Positions 1-8,117 are shown, numbered from the stretch's first letter. The stretch: 64,000 nucleotides of DNA from CAYUYV01 sp964561475 (GCA_964561475.1 CAZLPU010000012.1:1-64000); one strand, 5' to 3'. Notes: generated by a model from the sequence alone, not told the origin. Numbers and translations: made by a program.

Positions 1-193
1 TGGTGTTGTTGATTGCGCCGACATTGCTTTCCGCCTCGGAGAGCAGGCCACCGGCAATGACCGTGTTGGCCCCGTTCAGCAGGGTGGTTTGAGCCAGGAA
101 ACCGTCCACTTCGACAGCCGCATCATCGGCCAGAGCAGGGGCAGCAGCAGCGAAGACACCAGCAACAACGACAGCACGCAGAAGAGTTTTCAT
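1..193 (-). CDS. Exported protein of unknown function, N-terminal part only
   Basis: The reading frame starts at the ATG at 193-191 and runs off the left edge, so only 64 codons are visible. The first 22 residues look like a Sec signal peptide: MKTLLRAV, then an Ala/Val-rich core ending in APALA, with cleavage likely before DDAAVEVDG. The mature part continues with VDGFLAQTTLLNGANTV, a small-residue and Asn/Thr-rich stretch resembling the start of a periplasmic or surface beta-rich protein. An AGGACC ribosome site sits 6 bases before the ATG. I do not recognise the family. The signal peptide, ribosome site and clean open frame make a real gene likely. Confidence 0.7.
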   Translation of the reverse strand, partial: MKTLLRAVVVAGVFAAAAPALADDAAVEVDGFLAQTTLLNGANTVIAGGLLSEAESNVGAINNT

Positions 194-210
194 CGGATTG
201 GTCCTTTCAG

Positions 211-288
211 AGATCAGAGATCAGAGATCAGAGATCAGGGATCAGGGATCAGGTTTCAGTGATCAGAGGTCAGAGGTTCAGGGTTCAG
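211..288. repeat. Heptamer tandem repeat (about 11 units)
   Basis: Units of agatcag, four perfect copies from 211 to 238, decay into ggatcag, gtttcag, tgatcag, aggtcag and ggttcag up to 288. The array lies just upstream of the exported gene ending the window, between its ribosome site and the 5' side of the gap, so it is probably in or near its promoter or leader. No protein is encoded across it that I would accept. Confidence 0.9.
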
Positions 289-504
289 GTCTTGCGGGGC
301 GTGGGCTTTGGTCTTTCGCGTCCGCGCCCCGTCCACACCCTCACTATGCCCGGACCCCTCAAGGACCGATGTGACCCGGAGCACAGGGTGAAATTTTTCT
401 GGGAACAATGGATGCGCCGAGGCTCAGGGTGGGCTGAGCGCAAGCCTACGCCGTCCAAGCGCGCGTCATCATTTCGGATCTTGGAAAGGTGGATGGGTCC
501 TAGC

Positions 505-533
505 GCGGGTTCGGCCTTCGGGCCTTGACCCGC
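505..533 (-). terminator. Stem-loop downstream of the dehalogenase gene, possible terminator
   Basis: Arms gcgggttcggcc and ggccttgacccgc pair around a TTCG tetraloop (read on minus as CGAA), about 35 bases beyond the stop at 568. There is no T-run after it on the minus strand, so it may only be an mRNA 3' end or a Rho-assisted site. The rest of 289-567 shows no supported gene. Confidence 0.4.
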
Positions 534-567
534 TCTGCCCAAACGGGGGGCAAGTCAGGCGGGGGCG

Positions 568-1299
568 TCAGGCCCAGCCGCCGGCCAGGGGCAGGACCTG
601 CCCTGTGAGGAAGTCTGCCCCGTCCGAGGCGAGATAGACCACAAGGCTTGCAGCCTCGCTTTGACGGCCAAGCCGCCCAAGGGGAATGTTCCGGAGCACC
701 TTGGCGGCCGTGTCCGGATTTTCCATGAGGGATGGCGGGAAATAGGTGGGGCTTTCGATAAAATTGGGCGCTACCGCATTCACCTGAATGTTCTTGGGCG
801 CAAGTTCCACCGCAAGGCTGCGGGCCATGGCGTTGGCCGCGCCCCGGGCCGTTGCATACATCGAGTAGTTGGCCAGCCCCCGGAGGGGCGCGGCGGAGGT
901 CACAAAAATGATCTTCCCCCGGCCCCGATCCTTCATGCCCGGCACCACGGCGCCGGTGCGCTCGAAGGGAATGACCACGAGCCTGTCCAGGGTGCGGCGC
1001 AGATCGTCAGGATGGGCCGTGTCCACTGGAGCCCGTTCCGCCGGATAGGCATCATTGTTCACCAGAATATCGACCGTAAAGCCCATCCCCGCCAGTTCGC
1101 TCACCAAGTCCTGGCCGGTCTGGCCCGCAAGCGCCGTCAGGCCCGGATGTTCGGCCTCAAAACGGGTGCGGGCATCCTGGTCGGTAAAATCTTCGTCCTG
1201 ACAGAAGACCCGGTGACCAGCGTCCCGCAGCGCCTGGGCGCTGGAGGTGCCGATGAAATGGAGAACATCCGTGACAAGAACGGCGTTTGCGGCTGCCAT
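568..1299 (-). CDS. Halohydrin dehalogenase-like short-chain dehydrogenase/reductase fold enzyme
   Basis: The 243-residue protein has the SDR fold but not the NAD(P)-binding glycine motif. In its place is TDVLHFIG (residues 10-17), which fits the T-x4-F/Y-x-G halide-pocket signature of halohydrin dehalogenases. The catalytic triad is Ser135, Tyr148 and Arg152 in the spacing S-x12-Y-x3-R; ordinary SDRs have Lys where this has Arg. The start VLVTDVLHFIG, the segment DAGHRVFCQDE and the end LTGQVLPLAGGWA also resemble the HheC/HheD group. Such enzymes release halide from vicinal halohydrins to give epoxides, and open epoxides with azide, cyanide or nitrite. It follows the glutathione peroxidase gene with a 2-base gap, so the two are probably co-translated. 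The natural substrate is unknown. The family call is strong; activity is inferred. Confidence 0.88.
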   Translation of the reverse strand: MAAANAVLVTDVLHFIGTSSAQALRDAGHRVFCQDEDFTDQDARTRFEAEHPGLTALAGQTGQDLVSELAGMGFTVDILVNNDAYPAERAPVDTAHPDDLRRTLDRLVVIPFERTGAVVPGMKDRGRGKIIFVTSAAPLRGLANYSMYATARGAANAMARSLAVELAPKNIQVNAVAPNFIESPTYFPPSLMENPDTAAKVLRNIPLGRLGRQSEAASLVVYLASDGADFLTGQVLPLAGGWA

Positions 1300-1301
1300 G
1301 A

Positions 1302-1949
1302 TTAGTCCTTCTCCGTCTGACCCGGTGCGGGAATGCCTTCGGGCAGAAGACCCTCGATCAAGCCGGTGACCCGCTTGTCCATGGGCTCCGTCGCCGACGG
1401 AAATGCGGCGACGATCACCCCGTCCTGGCCCACAACGAGCTTATGGAAGTTCCAGCGGGGGATGGCCGCGTCCCCGAAACTGCCCCGGGCCCAGGCATAA
1501 AACGGGTGCGCTTCGTCGCCGGTCACCGGCGTCTTGTCCGCCATGGGAAAGTCCACGCCGAAAACGGTTTCGCAGAACTCCTTGATCTCCTTGGCGTCTC
1601 CCGGTTCCTGGCGGCCGAAATCATTGGACGGCACGCCGAGCACCACCACGCCCCGGTCCCGGTATTCATCCCAAAGCCCCTGGAGGCCTTTGTACTGGTA
1701 GGTGAAGCCGCATTCCGAGGCGGTGTTGACCACCACCAGCACCTTGCCCCGGTATTGGGCGAGGGGCAGGGGCGTGCCGTCGATCCCCTGAAAGGTGAAA
1801 TCATGGGCTGTTTTCTGGGTGGCGGTTTCCGCGCCCGCCGCGGTCTTGTCCTGGGCCAATGCGGGGGCCAGAACGGGGCCGGTGAACGCGGCGGCGCCCA
1901 TGACCAGTGCCGCAACGGTCAGACCTGCAAAACGGAGATGAAGGGTCAT
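1302..1949 (-). CDS. Periplasmic glutathione peroxidase (Cys type)
   Basis: The 215-residue protein has a signal peptide of about 32 residues (ending APALAQ) and then a GPx thioredoxin fold. The catalytic tetrad is visible: Cys80 in NTASECGFT, Gln114 in GRQEPG, and Trp166-Asn167 in RWNFHK. A further cysteine, Cys126, could be the resolving cysteine used with thioredoxin-like donors. The role is reduction of hydrogen peroxide and organic hydroperoxides outside the cytoplasm. It is the first gene of a two-gene unit with the halohydrin dehalogenase. Two other genes of glutathione-linked families occur in the window (GFA at 26642, MAPEG at 37614) but are not near. The start is the ATG at 1949, preceded by AAGGCG. 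Confidence 0.92.
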   Translation of the reverse strand: MTLHLRFAGLTVAALVMGAAAFTGPVLAPALAQDKTAAGAETATQKTAHDFTFQGIDGTPLPLAQYRGKVLVVVNTASECGFTYQYKGLQGLWDEYRDRGVVVLGVPSNDFGRQEPGDAKEIKEFCETVFGVDFPMADKTPVTGDEAHPFYAWARGSFGDAAIPRWNFHKLVVGQDGVIVAAFPSATEPMDKRVTGLIEGLLPEGIPAPGQTEKD

Positions 1950-1975
1950 GAAAGCGCCTTTCCTGCTGATGTGTA

Positions 1976-2011
1976 TGGCCCGATAGCTGGCCCGATAGCT
2001 GGCTCGATCGC
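1976..2011. repeat. 12-bp tandem repeat, 3 units
   Basis: tggcccgatagc occurs at 1976-1987 and 1988-1999, followed by the variant tggctcgatcgc at 2000-2011. It lies 27 bases upstream of the peroxidase start, in the likely 5' leader. Confidence 0.9.
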
Positions 2012-2038
2012 GGGTCCCAGTCGATCCGTGCCGTTAAA

Positions 2039-2067
2039 GGAGAATGGGCGGTCTCGGAGATTGTCAA
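2039..2067 (-). promoter_or_regulatory. Possible promoter for the peroxidase-dehalogenase unit
   Basis: A perfect TTGACA -35 hexamer reads on the minus strand at 2067-2062. The sequence one spacer away (about 2044-2039, TTCTCC) is a poor -10 box, so only the -35 is convincing. It is about 95 bases upstream of the peroxidase start. Confidence 0.3.
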
Positions 2068-2323
2068 GCCAGCGTGGCATCTTTCAGGGGCGGTCCTGTG
2101 GCGTGACCGGGCCGTTTGATTTGGAGATGCGCGGCCTCACAGGCGGTTGGAGGGTTCTGGTGGCGGATGTGGCGAAGTCCACGGGAACGGGGGCTCGTTT
2201 TTCTTACGTCTACGCTTAACGCAGGCTCATGATCATTCGTCGCAGGGCGCTCCATCGGCGGCATGGACTGTGCAAGTCTCAAAAGCGTTCTGATCACCCC
2301 CATGAGATCGGGACATCCAGCTT

Positions 2324-2352
2324 GCCGTGGCGTTCGCGCCACGGCTTTTTTT
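2324..2352 (+). terminator. Strong intrinsic terminator with no plus-strand gene upstream
   Basis: A 9-bp perfect stem, GCCGTGGCG with CGCCACGGC, closes a TTCG tetraloop and is followed at once by seven T. Only the plus strand has the T-run. The nearest genes on both sides are on the minus strand. Confidence 0.85.
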
Positions 2353-2432
2353 CGTGCCGACAACAACGGGCATGATGGATACGGGCGGCCACGCGGACCG
2401 TCCGGCGCCGCCGGATCCGTGGATTGCCCCCT

Positions 2433-2472
2433 GACCAGTGCCCCAGGACCAGTGCCCCAGAACAAGTGCCCC
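2433..2472. repeat. 14-bp tandem repeat, 3 units
   Basis: gaccagtgcccca at 2433-2445 and 2447-2459 and the variant gaacaagtgcccc at 2460-2472 form three units of about 14 bp. They lie 15 bases beyond the stop codon of the response regulator gene. Confidence 0.85.
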
Positions 2473-2486
2473 GAACCGGTGTTGAG

Positions 2487-3389
2487 TCAGCCCAGGACCG
2501 GGCTTTTGTTGAGGGTATCGTTGAACAGGCGGGAAATGCCTGGGCTGTAGGTGCGCCCCACACGGACCTCTTCCCCGGATTCGAGCAGCAGAAGATGGCC
2601 GCCCTTGCCGCCATGGCGCAGTTCGCGCACCTTGTCACGGTTGACGATGGCGGAACGGTGCACCCGGAGGAAGCGGGCCGGATCCAGCCGCTCTTCAAGA
2701 CCTTTCATGGTCTGGCGCACGAGGAAGGTGCGGCCAGGGGTGGTGATGCAGACATAATCCCGCACGGCACGGATCAATTCGATGGTGTCCGTATCGACCC
2801 GGGTCACCCGCCCCCGGTCCTTGATCCAGAAGCTGTCCTGATAGGGCACGCCCTCCCCGGGGGCCGGCCGGTCTCCCTGGCCGGTTCCGGTGCCAGTGCC
2901 AGTATCCAGATCCTCTCCGCCGGTGGACCCGCAGAGCATGTCTGCTGCCGGTCCGCCGTCTTCCTCCACCCGGTCGCGCAGATCCCGCACCAGGGCCAGA
3001 AGGTCTTCCGTCTGGGAACATTTCTGGTCCCGTTCCGTCTGGGCGCGCACCCGGTCCAGGGCCATGCCCAGCCGTTCCGGCTCCACGGGTTTGAGCAGAT
3101 AGTCCACCGCGTGGGCCTCGAAGGCCCGCACGGCAAACTGATCATAGGCGGTGACGAACACGATACGGGGCGCGTCCTCCCCGGACATGGCTTCCGCCAG
3201 GTCAAACCCGTCCATGCCGGGCATTCTGATGTCGAGAAAGGCAAGATCGGGTTTCACACTGGACAGGGCCTCCAGGGCCTCACGGCCATTGCCGCAATGG
3301 GCCGCCACGGTCACGTCCTCGAATTTCTGCAGGCAGAGTGTCAGCCGGGTGATCGCCAGAGGTTCATCATCGACTATCATGACACGCAT
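2487..3389 (-). CDS. LytTR-family two-component response regulator
   Basis: The 300-residue cytoplasmic regulator has a receiver domain at residues 1-115, with the acidic pair DD7-8, phospho-acceptor Asp53 in FLDIRMPG, Thr80 and Lys100. A linker of about 55 residues includes a Gly-Thr run, GTGTGTGTG, coded by a CCAGTG-like microrepeat. The LytTR DNA-binding domain is at about 190-300 (RFLRVHRSAIVNRDKV, then the RVGRTYSPGISR region). The gene follows the partner kinase by 60 bases on the same strand. A GGGAGGGAC ribosome site precedes the ATG. Targets are not visible; LytTR regulators usually bind direct repeats in promoters. Confidence 0.93.
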   Translation of the reverse strand: MRVMIVDDEPLAITRLTLCLQKFEDVTVAAHCGNGREALEALSSVKPDLAFLDIRMPGMDGFDLAEAMSGEDAPRIVFVTAYDQFAVRAFEAHAVDYLLKPVEPERLGMALDRVRAQTERDQKCSQTEDLLALVRDLRDRVEEDGGPAADMLCGSTGGEDLDTGTGTGTGQGDRPAPGEGVPYQDSFWIKDRGRVTRVDTDTIELIRAVRDYVCITTPGRTFLVRQTMKGLEERLDPARFLRVHRSAIVNRDKVRELRHGGKGGHLLLLESGEEVRVGRTYSPGISRLFNDTLNKSPVLG

Positions 3390-3449
3390 GGAACGTCCCT
3401 CCCTATCCGTCTGCCCAATTTTCTCTGGCCCACTTTTCCCTGCCGGGGG

Positions 3450-4847
3450 TCAGGCCGTCCCGGTTTCGGCGGTTTGGGGTTCTTCATCTTCTGCGGGGAT
3501 GGTGATGGTCACTTGAAGGCCGTGGGGCGCCAGGTTCCGGGCCTCGAACAGGGCCGCACCTGCATAGATCCGTTGCAAACGGCTCATGGTGTTGCGCAGG
3601 CCCACGCCCTTGCTGCCTTTGGTCTCGCCCAGGTCAGTCCCGGGACTGTTGGCAGCCAGAGTAGCCTGAAGATGGGCCTCTGGGATCCCCGGTCCGTCGT
3701 CCGACACGCTCAAAACGAGAAGATCTTTTTGCCTGGATTGGCTGTCCTGTTGAAGAGAGCGCCGGGATTTGCCAGCCGTTCGGCGGGATGCGGAAATGGT
3801 CAGAACGCCCCCGTTTTCGCAGCGGGCAATGGCGTGTTTCAGCGCGTTTTCAATCAGGGGCTGGAGCAGCAGGCTCGGCACGAGGCAGGACCGGGCGTTG
3901 TCATCGATGTCCCAGACCACCGTCAGGCGCTCCGCAAACCGCTCTTTCTCGATGTCCAGGTAAAGGCTCAAGGCCCACAGCTCCCGGGAAAGGGGGACCC
4001 GCGCGAGGGGATCGCTGTCGAGGGTGTGGCGCAGAAACTTGCTCAAACCCAGGATCATCTGTTCGGCCCGGTCCGTCTCCCGGGTCAGGACCAGGGCGGA
4101 GAGGGCATTGAGCGTGTTGAACAGGAAATGGGGATTGAGCTGATAGCGGAGCATTTTGAGCTGGGCCTGGTGTGCCAGGGCCGCCGCTTCCACCGCACGC
4201 AGATGTTCCGCCTGGAACCGTCGGCTGTAGTCCAGGCTCAGATAAAGCCCGCCCCAGGCCACCAGAACCCAGGTGCTCACGAACATGCCCCAGCCCCCCA
4301 GGGACAGCCAAGCGGTGAACCAGCTATCTTCTTTATGATACTTGTCGGAATGCTCCGAGAGATGGACCTGCCCGATCGCCTCCACGCTGCCCATGATCAC
4401 GGCTCCCCCGAGGGCCATGACACCGAGCCAGAAAACCTGGGGCCCGATGCGCTGGGGTACCCGGTGGCGCAGCACGTGCCACATCAGGGCGCCGATGCAA
4501 AAACCCGTGAGGGTGATCGCCGCCCTGAGGGTAAGCGCGCTCATGAAGGTGTCCATGCTCATGGCAAGCAGGGCGCGCACCATGAAGTAGCTGAACCAGA
4601 TCGCGATCTGGAAGCTCCAGAACAGTTTTGCATCCGGGCTCAGGCCTGTGCCCAGGCGTCCGCCCAGGCCCTTTCCCAGGTTTGAGCCCATGCGCAAGCG
4701 GCCGGTCCACGGGCTCAGACCGGACGGGCGACCATCACGGGGATCGCGATCCTGCCCGTCGGTGACCACACCGGATGGATCCACGGCTTCCATCAATTCC
4801 GGGCTGTTCGCTCGGCCGGAGCGGTCAATCGCGTCTTGATGGGCCAT
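3450..4847 (-). CDS. LytS/YehU-type membrane sensor histidine kinase
   Basis: The protein is 465 residues from the ATG at 4847, chosen because GGAGG lies 4 bases upstream; a start 29 codons earlier lacks one. An Arg/Pro-rich N-terminus of about 70 residues is followed by four hydrophobic segments between about 75 and 205. A short coiled helix (RRFQAEHLRAVEAAALAHQ) leads into the His_kinase domain, with phospho-accepting His240 in LNPHFLFNTLNALS. A HATPase domain follows, with N-box LIENALKHA, DDGPGIPEAH and GVGLRNTMSRL. It should phosphorylate the adjacent LytTR regulator. The signal is unknown; there is no periplasmic domain, only a loop of about 25 residues. Confidence 0.93.
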   Translation of the reverse strand: MAHQDAIDRSGRANSPELMEAVDPSGVVTDGQDRDPRDGRPSGLSPWTGRLRMGSNLGKGLGGRLGTGLSPDAKLFWSFQIAIWFSYFMVRALLAMSMDTFMSALTLRAAITLTGFCIGALMWHVLRHRVPQRIGPQVFWLGVMALGGAVIMGSVEAIGQVHLSEHSDKYHKEDSWFTAWLSLGGWGMFVSTWVLVAWGGLYLSLDYSRRFQAEHLRAVEAAALAHQAQLKMLRYQLNPHFLFNTLNALSALVLTRETDRAEQMILGLSKFLRHTLDSDPLARVPLSRELWALSLYLDIEKERFAERLTVVWDIDDNARSCLVPSLLLQPLIENALKHAIARCENGGVLTISASRRTAGKSRRSLQQDSQSRQKDLLVLSVSDDGPGIPEAHLQATLAANSPGTDLGETKGSKGVGLRNTMSRLQRIYAGAALFEARNLAPHGLQVTITIPAEDEEPQTAETGTA

Positions 4848-5062
4848 CTCACCTCCGGTGCCGTTCTCGCTCTGGCGTGCCGCCCCCAACACCGCGAACC
4901 TCAAGCAATAATCCTCAAGCAGCGACCATACCATTTTGTCTCAGGGGACCTCGCCCGCATTGGTCGCGGGGTTTATGCCACTGGTCGCAGAAGGGCGGTT
5001 CGACGGGGATAGAGTGTAAGGGCGACGGGGGGCCAAAAGAGGGGGATCAGGAGGAAAACCGG

Positions 5063-5404
5063 TCAGCTCAGACAGGTCACGCAAGTGGCCGCCGCCGGAT
5101 CGATATCCAGACGCTTTTCGGGAATGTCCTCACCGCAGATGGTGCAATAGCCGTATTCATCCTGGGCCACCCGGGCCAGGGCAGCGTCGATCATGCGTTC
5201 CCGCAGGCGCCTGCGCCCTTCCTGGGCCTTTGCCATGGCCTGGACCTGCATCGCATCGATCCGGGACAGACGGCCCACGCTTTGCTGGTCCAGCTCGACC
5301 GGAGCGCGTGTGTCGGCAGTGCCCGCGCTGGCATCGGCAAGCTCCGTCTTTTCCTGTTCCAGACGGGCTTTGAAGTCCGAGATTTGTCGTGCGGTCAGTG
5401 CCAT
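5063..5404 (-). CDS. DksA/TraR C4-type zinc-finger protein
   Basis: The 113-residue protein has an N-terminal helical hairpin (residues 1-80, rich in Glu, Arg, Lys and Ala) and a C-terminal zinc finger with Cys87-x2-Cys90 and Cys108-x2-Cys111. This is the layout of TraR/DksA proteins, which enter the RNA polymerase secondary channel and adjust promoter choice. It is shorter than DksA itself (about 150 residues), and I see no clear acidic tip motif, so it may be a DksA paralogue rather than the main ppGpp partner. It is transcribed away from the caspase-fold gene and stands alone. Confidence 0.88.
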   Translation of the reverse strand: MALTARQISDFKARLEQEKTELADASAGTADTRAPVELDQQSVGRLSRIDAMQVQAMAKAQEGRRRLRERMIDAALARVAQDEYGYCTICGEDIPEKRLDIDPAAATCVTCLS

Positions 5405-5907
5405 GGGGCGCCGTCTTTCCGTGTGTGGTCGTTGACTTGTGTTGTATGGAATAACAGGTCCGTCTTTGCTCTATCCGGGGATATGTTGCCGGTCGTTGGC
5501 TGGTCTCAATGGCCAGCCATGGTCCAGAGGAACAGACCCTTGGTGTGGAGCCATTCCCCAGGCCCTTGCAAAATTTGTTAGCTAACTCGGGCACCCCATG
5601 GGGGACCAAGGGTCACAGCCGACCAGCTTAAAACCTCATAATATCATAACGTTCCCACTTTGGGGGCGTGTGCCCGGTTGCAAACCCGGCAGCCAATCCC
5701 TCAGGCCCTCGGCTGGACGGGACGCATAGAGCCGTTGCTAAGGAGCCACTTCCTCCTCTAGCCTCACCGCTACCCTGACGTGCTCTTGAGGAGAGTGGCC
5801 CGCTGCGGTGGGTTGCCCGAACAGAGCCGCAGGGGATTGTCTGACCGGATGGCGTCGAGGGGAGTCGGGGCTGGGAGCCGGGCTGGGGACGGAGGGAAAC
5901 AGAATTC
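5405..5907. other. Divergent intergenic region between zinc-finger and caspase-fold genes
   Basis: The 503-base gap has no supported gene. It holds a 10-bp palindrome (5577-5586) and an AT-rich patch at about 5628-5650 (aacctcataatatcataac), the likeliest promoter zone for the divergent genes. Exact -35/-10 boxes are not clear. Confidence 0.5.
5577..5586. promoter_or_regulatory. Perfect palindrome GTTAGCTAAC, possible operator
   Basis: The 10-bp dyad lies between the zinc-finger and caspase-fold genes, about 50 bases from the AT-rich patch that is the likely promoter. Its size suits a dimeric repressor site. No second copy was noticed in the window. Confidence 0.3.
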
Positions 5908-7536
5908 ATGACACGGCGGCTTTGGGTTGCCATGGGGCTGGGGGCCCTGATCATTCTGAGCGGCCTGGCCGGTTGGACCGGCCCCGCCGCATCCAGCGAC
6001 GTCTATGGTCTGGTCATCGGGATTGATGATTATGCCCACCTGGACAAGCTCCAGGGCGCGCGCAACGACGCCAGCGACCTGTCCGGCGCCCTGGAGGATG
6101 CCCGGGCTCAGGACGTGTTGACCATGCTCGATGCGGCGGCAAGTCGGCACGCTGTCTTGACGGCCTGGGACAGGCTGGTGAGCCGGTCAGCGCCCGGGGA
6201 CACGTTGATTTTTGCCTTTTCCGGCTACGGCGGTATCGAGCGGCAAGGCGGCCCTGACGCGCGGGCGGACAGATCCGGCGTCCCGGGACAGGAAACCCTG
6301 CTTTTGAGGGATTTCAATCCCGGCGCTGATGCCGCCGGTGCCAACGATAAGGCTCGTCCGGTGCTGCGTGCCGGCGGGACAGGCGAACCTCCGGTGGCCG
6401 AACGCATCACCCACGGCGAATTGTTCAGCCGTTTTGCCCAGGCCCATGGCCGGCGGGTTCTGTTCATTGTGGATGCGGGCACCAATGGTTATCCCGGCCG
6501 CCCCAGTGATCACCGGACGGAGCGGTTCCAGTCCCGGTTCGGCGGTGTTCACCGGTCCCAACCGGCGGGACCCTCCCTGGACGGACTGCCCTCCAACACC
6601 ATCATGCTGCGGGCGGCAAAACCCGGCCTTCAGGTGCACGAATTGCGTATCGAGGGCGAGGTTCGGGGCGCGCTCACCTGGGCCGTGGCCCGGGGTTTTC
6701 GGGGAGCGGCGGATCTTGACCGGAGCGGCACGATCTCCGCTGCGGAAATCGTCCATTTCGCCGTAGGCGCTGTCCGGGTGCGCACCGCCCAGCGCCAGCT
6801 TCCCTCTGTTCTCGCCTCGGTACAAAAAGCCGGACCGCTGGTTCCCGTGGCGCCCCAGGGCCCGTCGGATCTGTCCGGCCCCGTGATGGTTCACGCCTTG
6901 GGCGGACCAGCTCCCCAATTGAAAATGCGGGGCGGAGCGTTCACCGGGTCCAAGGCCAAGGCGGATCTGATCTGGGACCCGGCCACGGGGACGGTCATCA
7001 CGGCTCTCGGAGACCGGGTCGCGGAAGTCCCCCCCAACCGGACCGAAGCGGCCTACAAGGCGGTGGAGCAGGTGGCACGCCAGTGGCATGGCATGGACCG
7101 GATCCAGAACAGTCTTGGTGCGGATCAGCTCTACATGACCGTGGTCAGCACAAGCCCCGTGCCCGTGGTGGGCGAGACCATGGAAATCACCATCTGGGGC
7201 TCCCTCGACGGCTCACCCTTGCAGCCCGGCTGGCTGACCCTGATCAATTTCTCCAGCGACGGCACAGTCCAGATGATGGGCGATCTGGAACTGACCGAGC
7301 CGATGATCTACCGCTCCGGCCCCATCAAGGTGGTGGCGCCAGCCGGGGTCGATCACATGGTGGCCCTGTGGCGTCCGGGCAGTTTTGGCTCGTTCCTGCG
7401 CAAGATGGGCCGCCTGGACGGACGCCGTGAGCCGGAGATTGCCGCGGATCTCATCCTGGAACAGGCGCCGGAGGCTCGGATCGGGTTTCTGACATTGGTG
7501 ACCGCGGCCCCCAGCAACATGGCCGAGGGTCAGTGA
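5908..7536 (+). CDS. Exported caspase-fold (peptidase C14-like) protein lacking both catalytic residues
   Basis: The 542-residue protein has a signal peptide or anchor (residues 1-29, ending GPAAS). The caspase-like domain at 32-290 starts with YGLVIGIDDY and ARNDASDLSGAL, typical of bacterial metacaspases. The usual SGHG of the catalytic histidine reads S105-G-Tyr107-G-G, and the usual DAC of the cysteine reads D189-A-Gly191, so both active residues are gone. An EF-hand-like loop follows at 269-280 (DLDRSGTISAAE). The C-terminal third (about 395-530) resembles DUF4384 surface domains (VPVVGETMEITIW, LTLINFSSDG). It is probably a binding or scaffold protein outside the cytoplasm. GGAGGGAAAC precedes the ATG. 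The small membrane protein begins 24 bases downstream. Confidence 0.82.
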   Translation: MTRRLWVAMGLGALIILSGLAGWTGPAASSDVYGLVIGIDDYAHLDKLQGARNDASDLSGALEDARAQDVLTMLDAAASRHAVLTAWDRLVSRSAPGDTLIFAFSGYGGIERQGGPDARADRSGVPGQETLLLRDFNPGADAAGANDKARPVLRAGGTGEPPVAERITHGELFSRFAQAHGRRVLFIVDAGTNGYPGRPSDHRTERFQSRFGGVHRSQPAGPSLDGLPSNTIMLRAAKPGLQVHELRIEGEVRGALTWAVARGFRGAADLDRSGTISAAEIVHFAVGAVRVRTAQRQLPSVLASVQKAGPLVPVAPQGPSDLSGPVMVHALGGPAPQLKMRGGAFTGSKAKADLIWDPATGTVITALGDRVAEVPPNRTEAAYKAVEQVARQWHGMDRIQNSLGADQLYMTVVSTSPVPVVGETMEITIWGSLDGSPLQPGWLTLINFSSDGTVQMMGDLELTEPMIYRSGPIKVVAPAGVDHMVALWRPGSFGSFLRKMGRLDGRREPEIAADLILEQAPEARIGFLTLVTAAPSNMAEGQ

Positions 7537-7560
7537 CCAGACCTCAATGGGGAACCCGTC

Positions 7561-8100
7561 ATGACGCCGGCCCCTGAGAAACGGATCTGTGCCATGGGCC
7601 GCCATGCCCTGATGTTGGCACTCGTGATCGCCATGGCATTCTGCGTGGGCGTGCCCGAGGCGCTCGCCCAGCCCTACGAGCCGGGCAATGGCGCTCTTGA
7701 GATCTGGAATGCGCAGGGGATGGCCAGCGCCCCGCTCTGGGTGCAAATTTGGCTCGTTTTTGAGGTGCTGACCTTTCTGGCGGGGCTGTTTTTTGTGCGG
7801 ACGCGGGTTGAAGCCCGGTGGGTTGTCGGCGGCTTTTTCGCCATGCTCCTGGTGAGCAATGCCATGGTCGTGCTTCTCAGCATCACGCCCCTGGTGGGCT
7901 ATGTCGCCCTCAATCACGTGATCTACAGGGCTCCCGGCCTCTACCTGCTCCTCACCCGGCGTCCGTTCCTGAAAGAACGTTCTTCATACGCCTTTTGGTC
8001 CGCGCTGATGACTGGGGCGCTCCTGTTCTCTCTCATTTTCGATCTGCGCGACGCAGCGATTTATCTGGACCACCTTGCCGGGACCGGCCTGCTGTCGTAA
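7561..8100 (+). CDS. Small membrane protein of unknown function
   Basis: The 179-residue protein has one hydrophobic segment at about 14-36 that ends EALAQ and looks like a signal peptide, then three more at about 58-78, 88-112 and 143-165. The loop between the last two is basic (LLLTRRPFLKERS). It is probably in the inner membrane. I recognise no family. It follows the caspase-fold gene by 24 bases and is likely in the same transcript. GGGGAA lies upstream of the ATG; an in-frame ATG 11 codons later is also possible. Confidence 0.75.
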   Translation: MTPAPEKRICAMGRHALMLALVIAMAFCVGVPEALAQPYEPGNGALEIWNAQGMASAPLWVQIWLVFEVLTFLAGLFFVRTRVEARWVVGGFFAMLLVSNAMVVLLSITPLVGYVALNHVIYRAPGLYLLLTRRPFLKERSSYAFWSALMTGALLFSLIFDLRDAAIYLDHLAGTGLLS

Positions 8101-8117
8101 GCGGATGGTCAGGGGGC

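Larger units (their letters stand above)
1950..2486. other. Gene-poor gap between peroxidase and response regulator
   Basis: No convincing protein gene is present. The gap holds a 12-bp triplicate, a possible promoter for the peroxidase unit, a textbook plus-strand terminator with no gene in front of it, and a 14-bp triplicate next to the response regulator stop. The unexplained terminator means a plus-strand untranslated RNA could be made here. Confidence 0.6.

Noticed and set aside
211..288. CRISPR array
   Set aside because: Units are 7 bp with no spacers.
568..1299. Ordinary FabG-type SDR call
   Set aside because: The cofactor glycine motif is absent and Lys is replaced by Arg in the catalytic set, which fits halohydrin dehalogenases instead.
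2424..4685. Plus-strand frame of 753 codons
   Set aside because: It lies opposite the response regulator and histidine kinase, which have full family motifs, and shows no family features itself.
5908..7536. Active metacaspase
   Set aside because: Both the catalytic His and Cys positions carry other residues.
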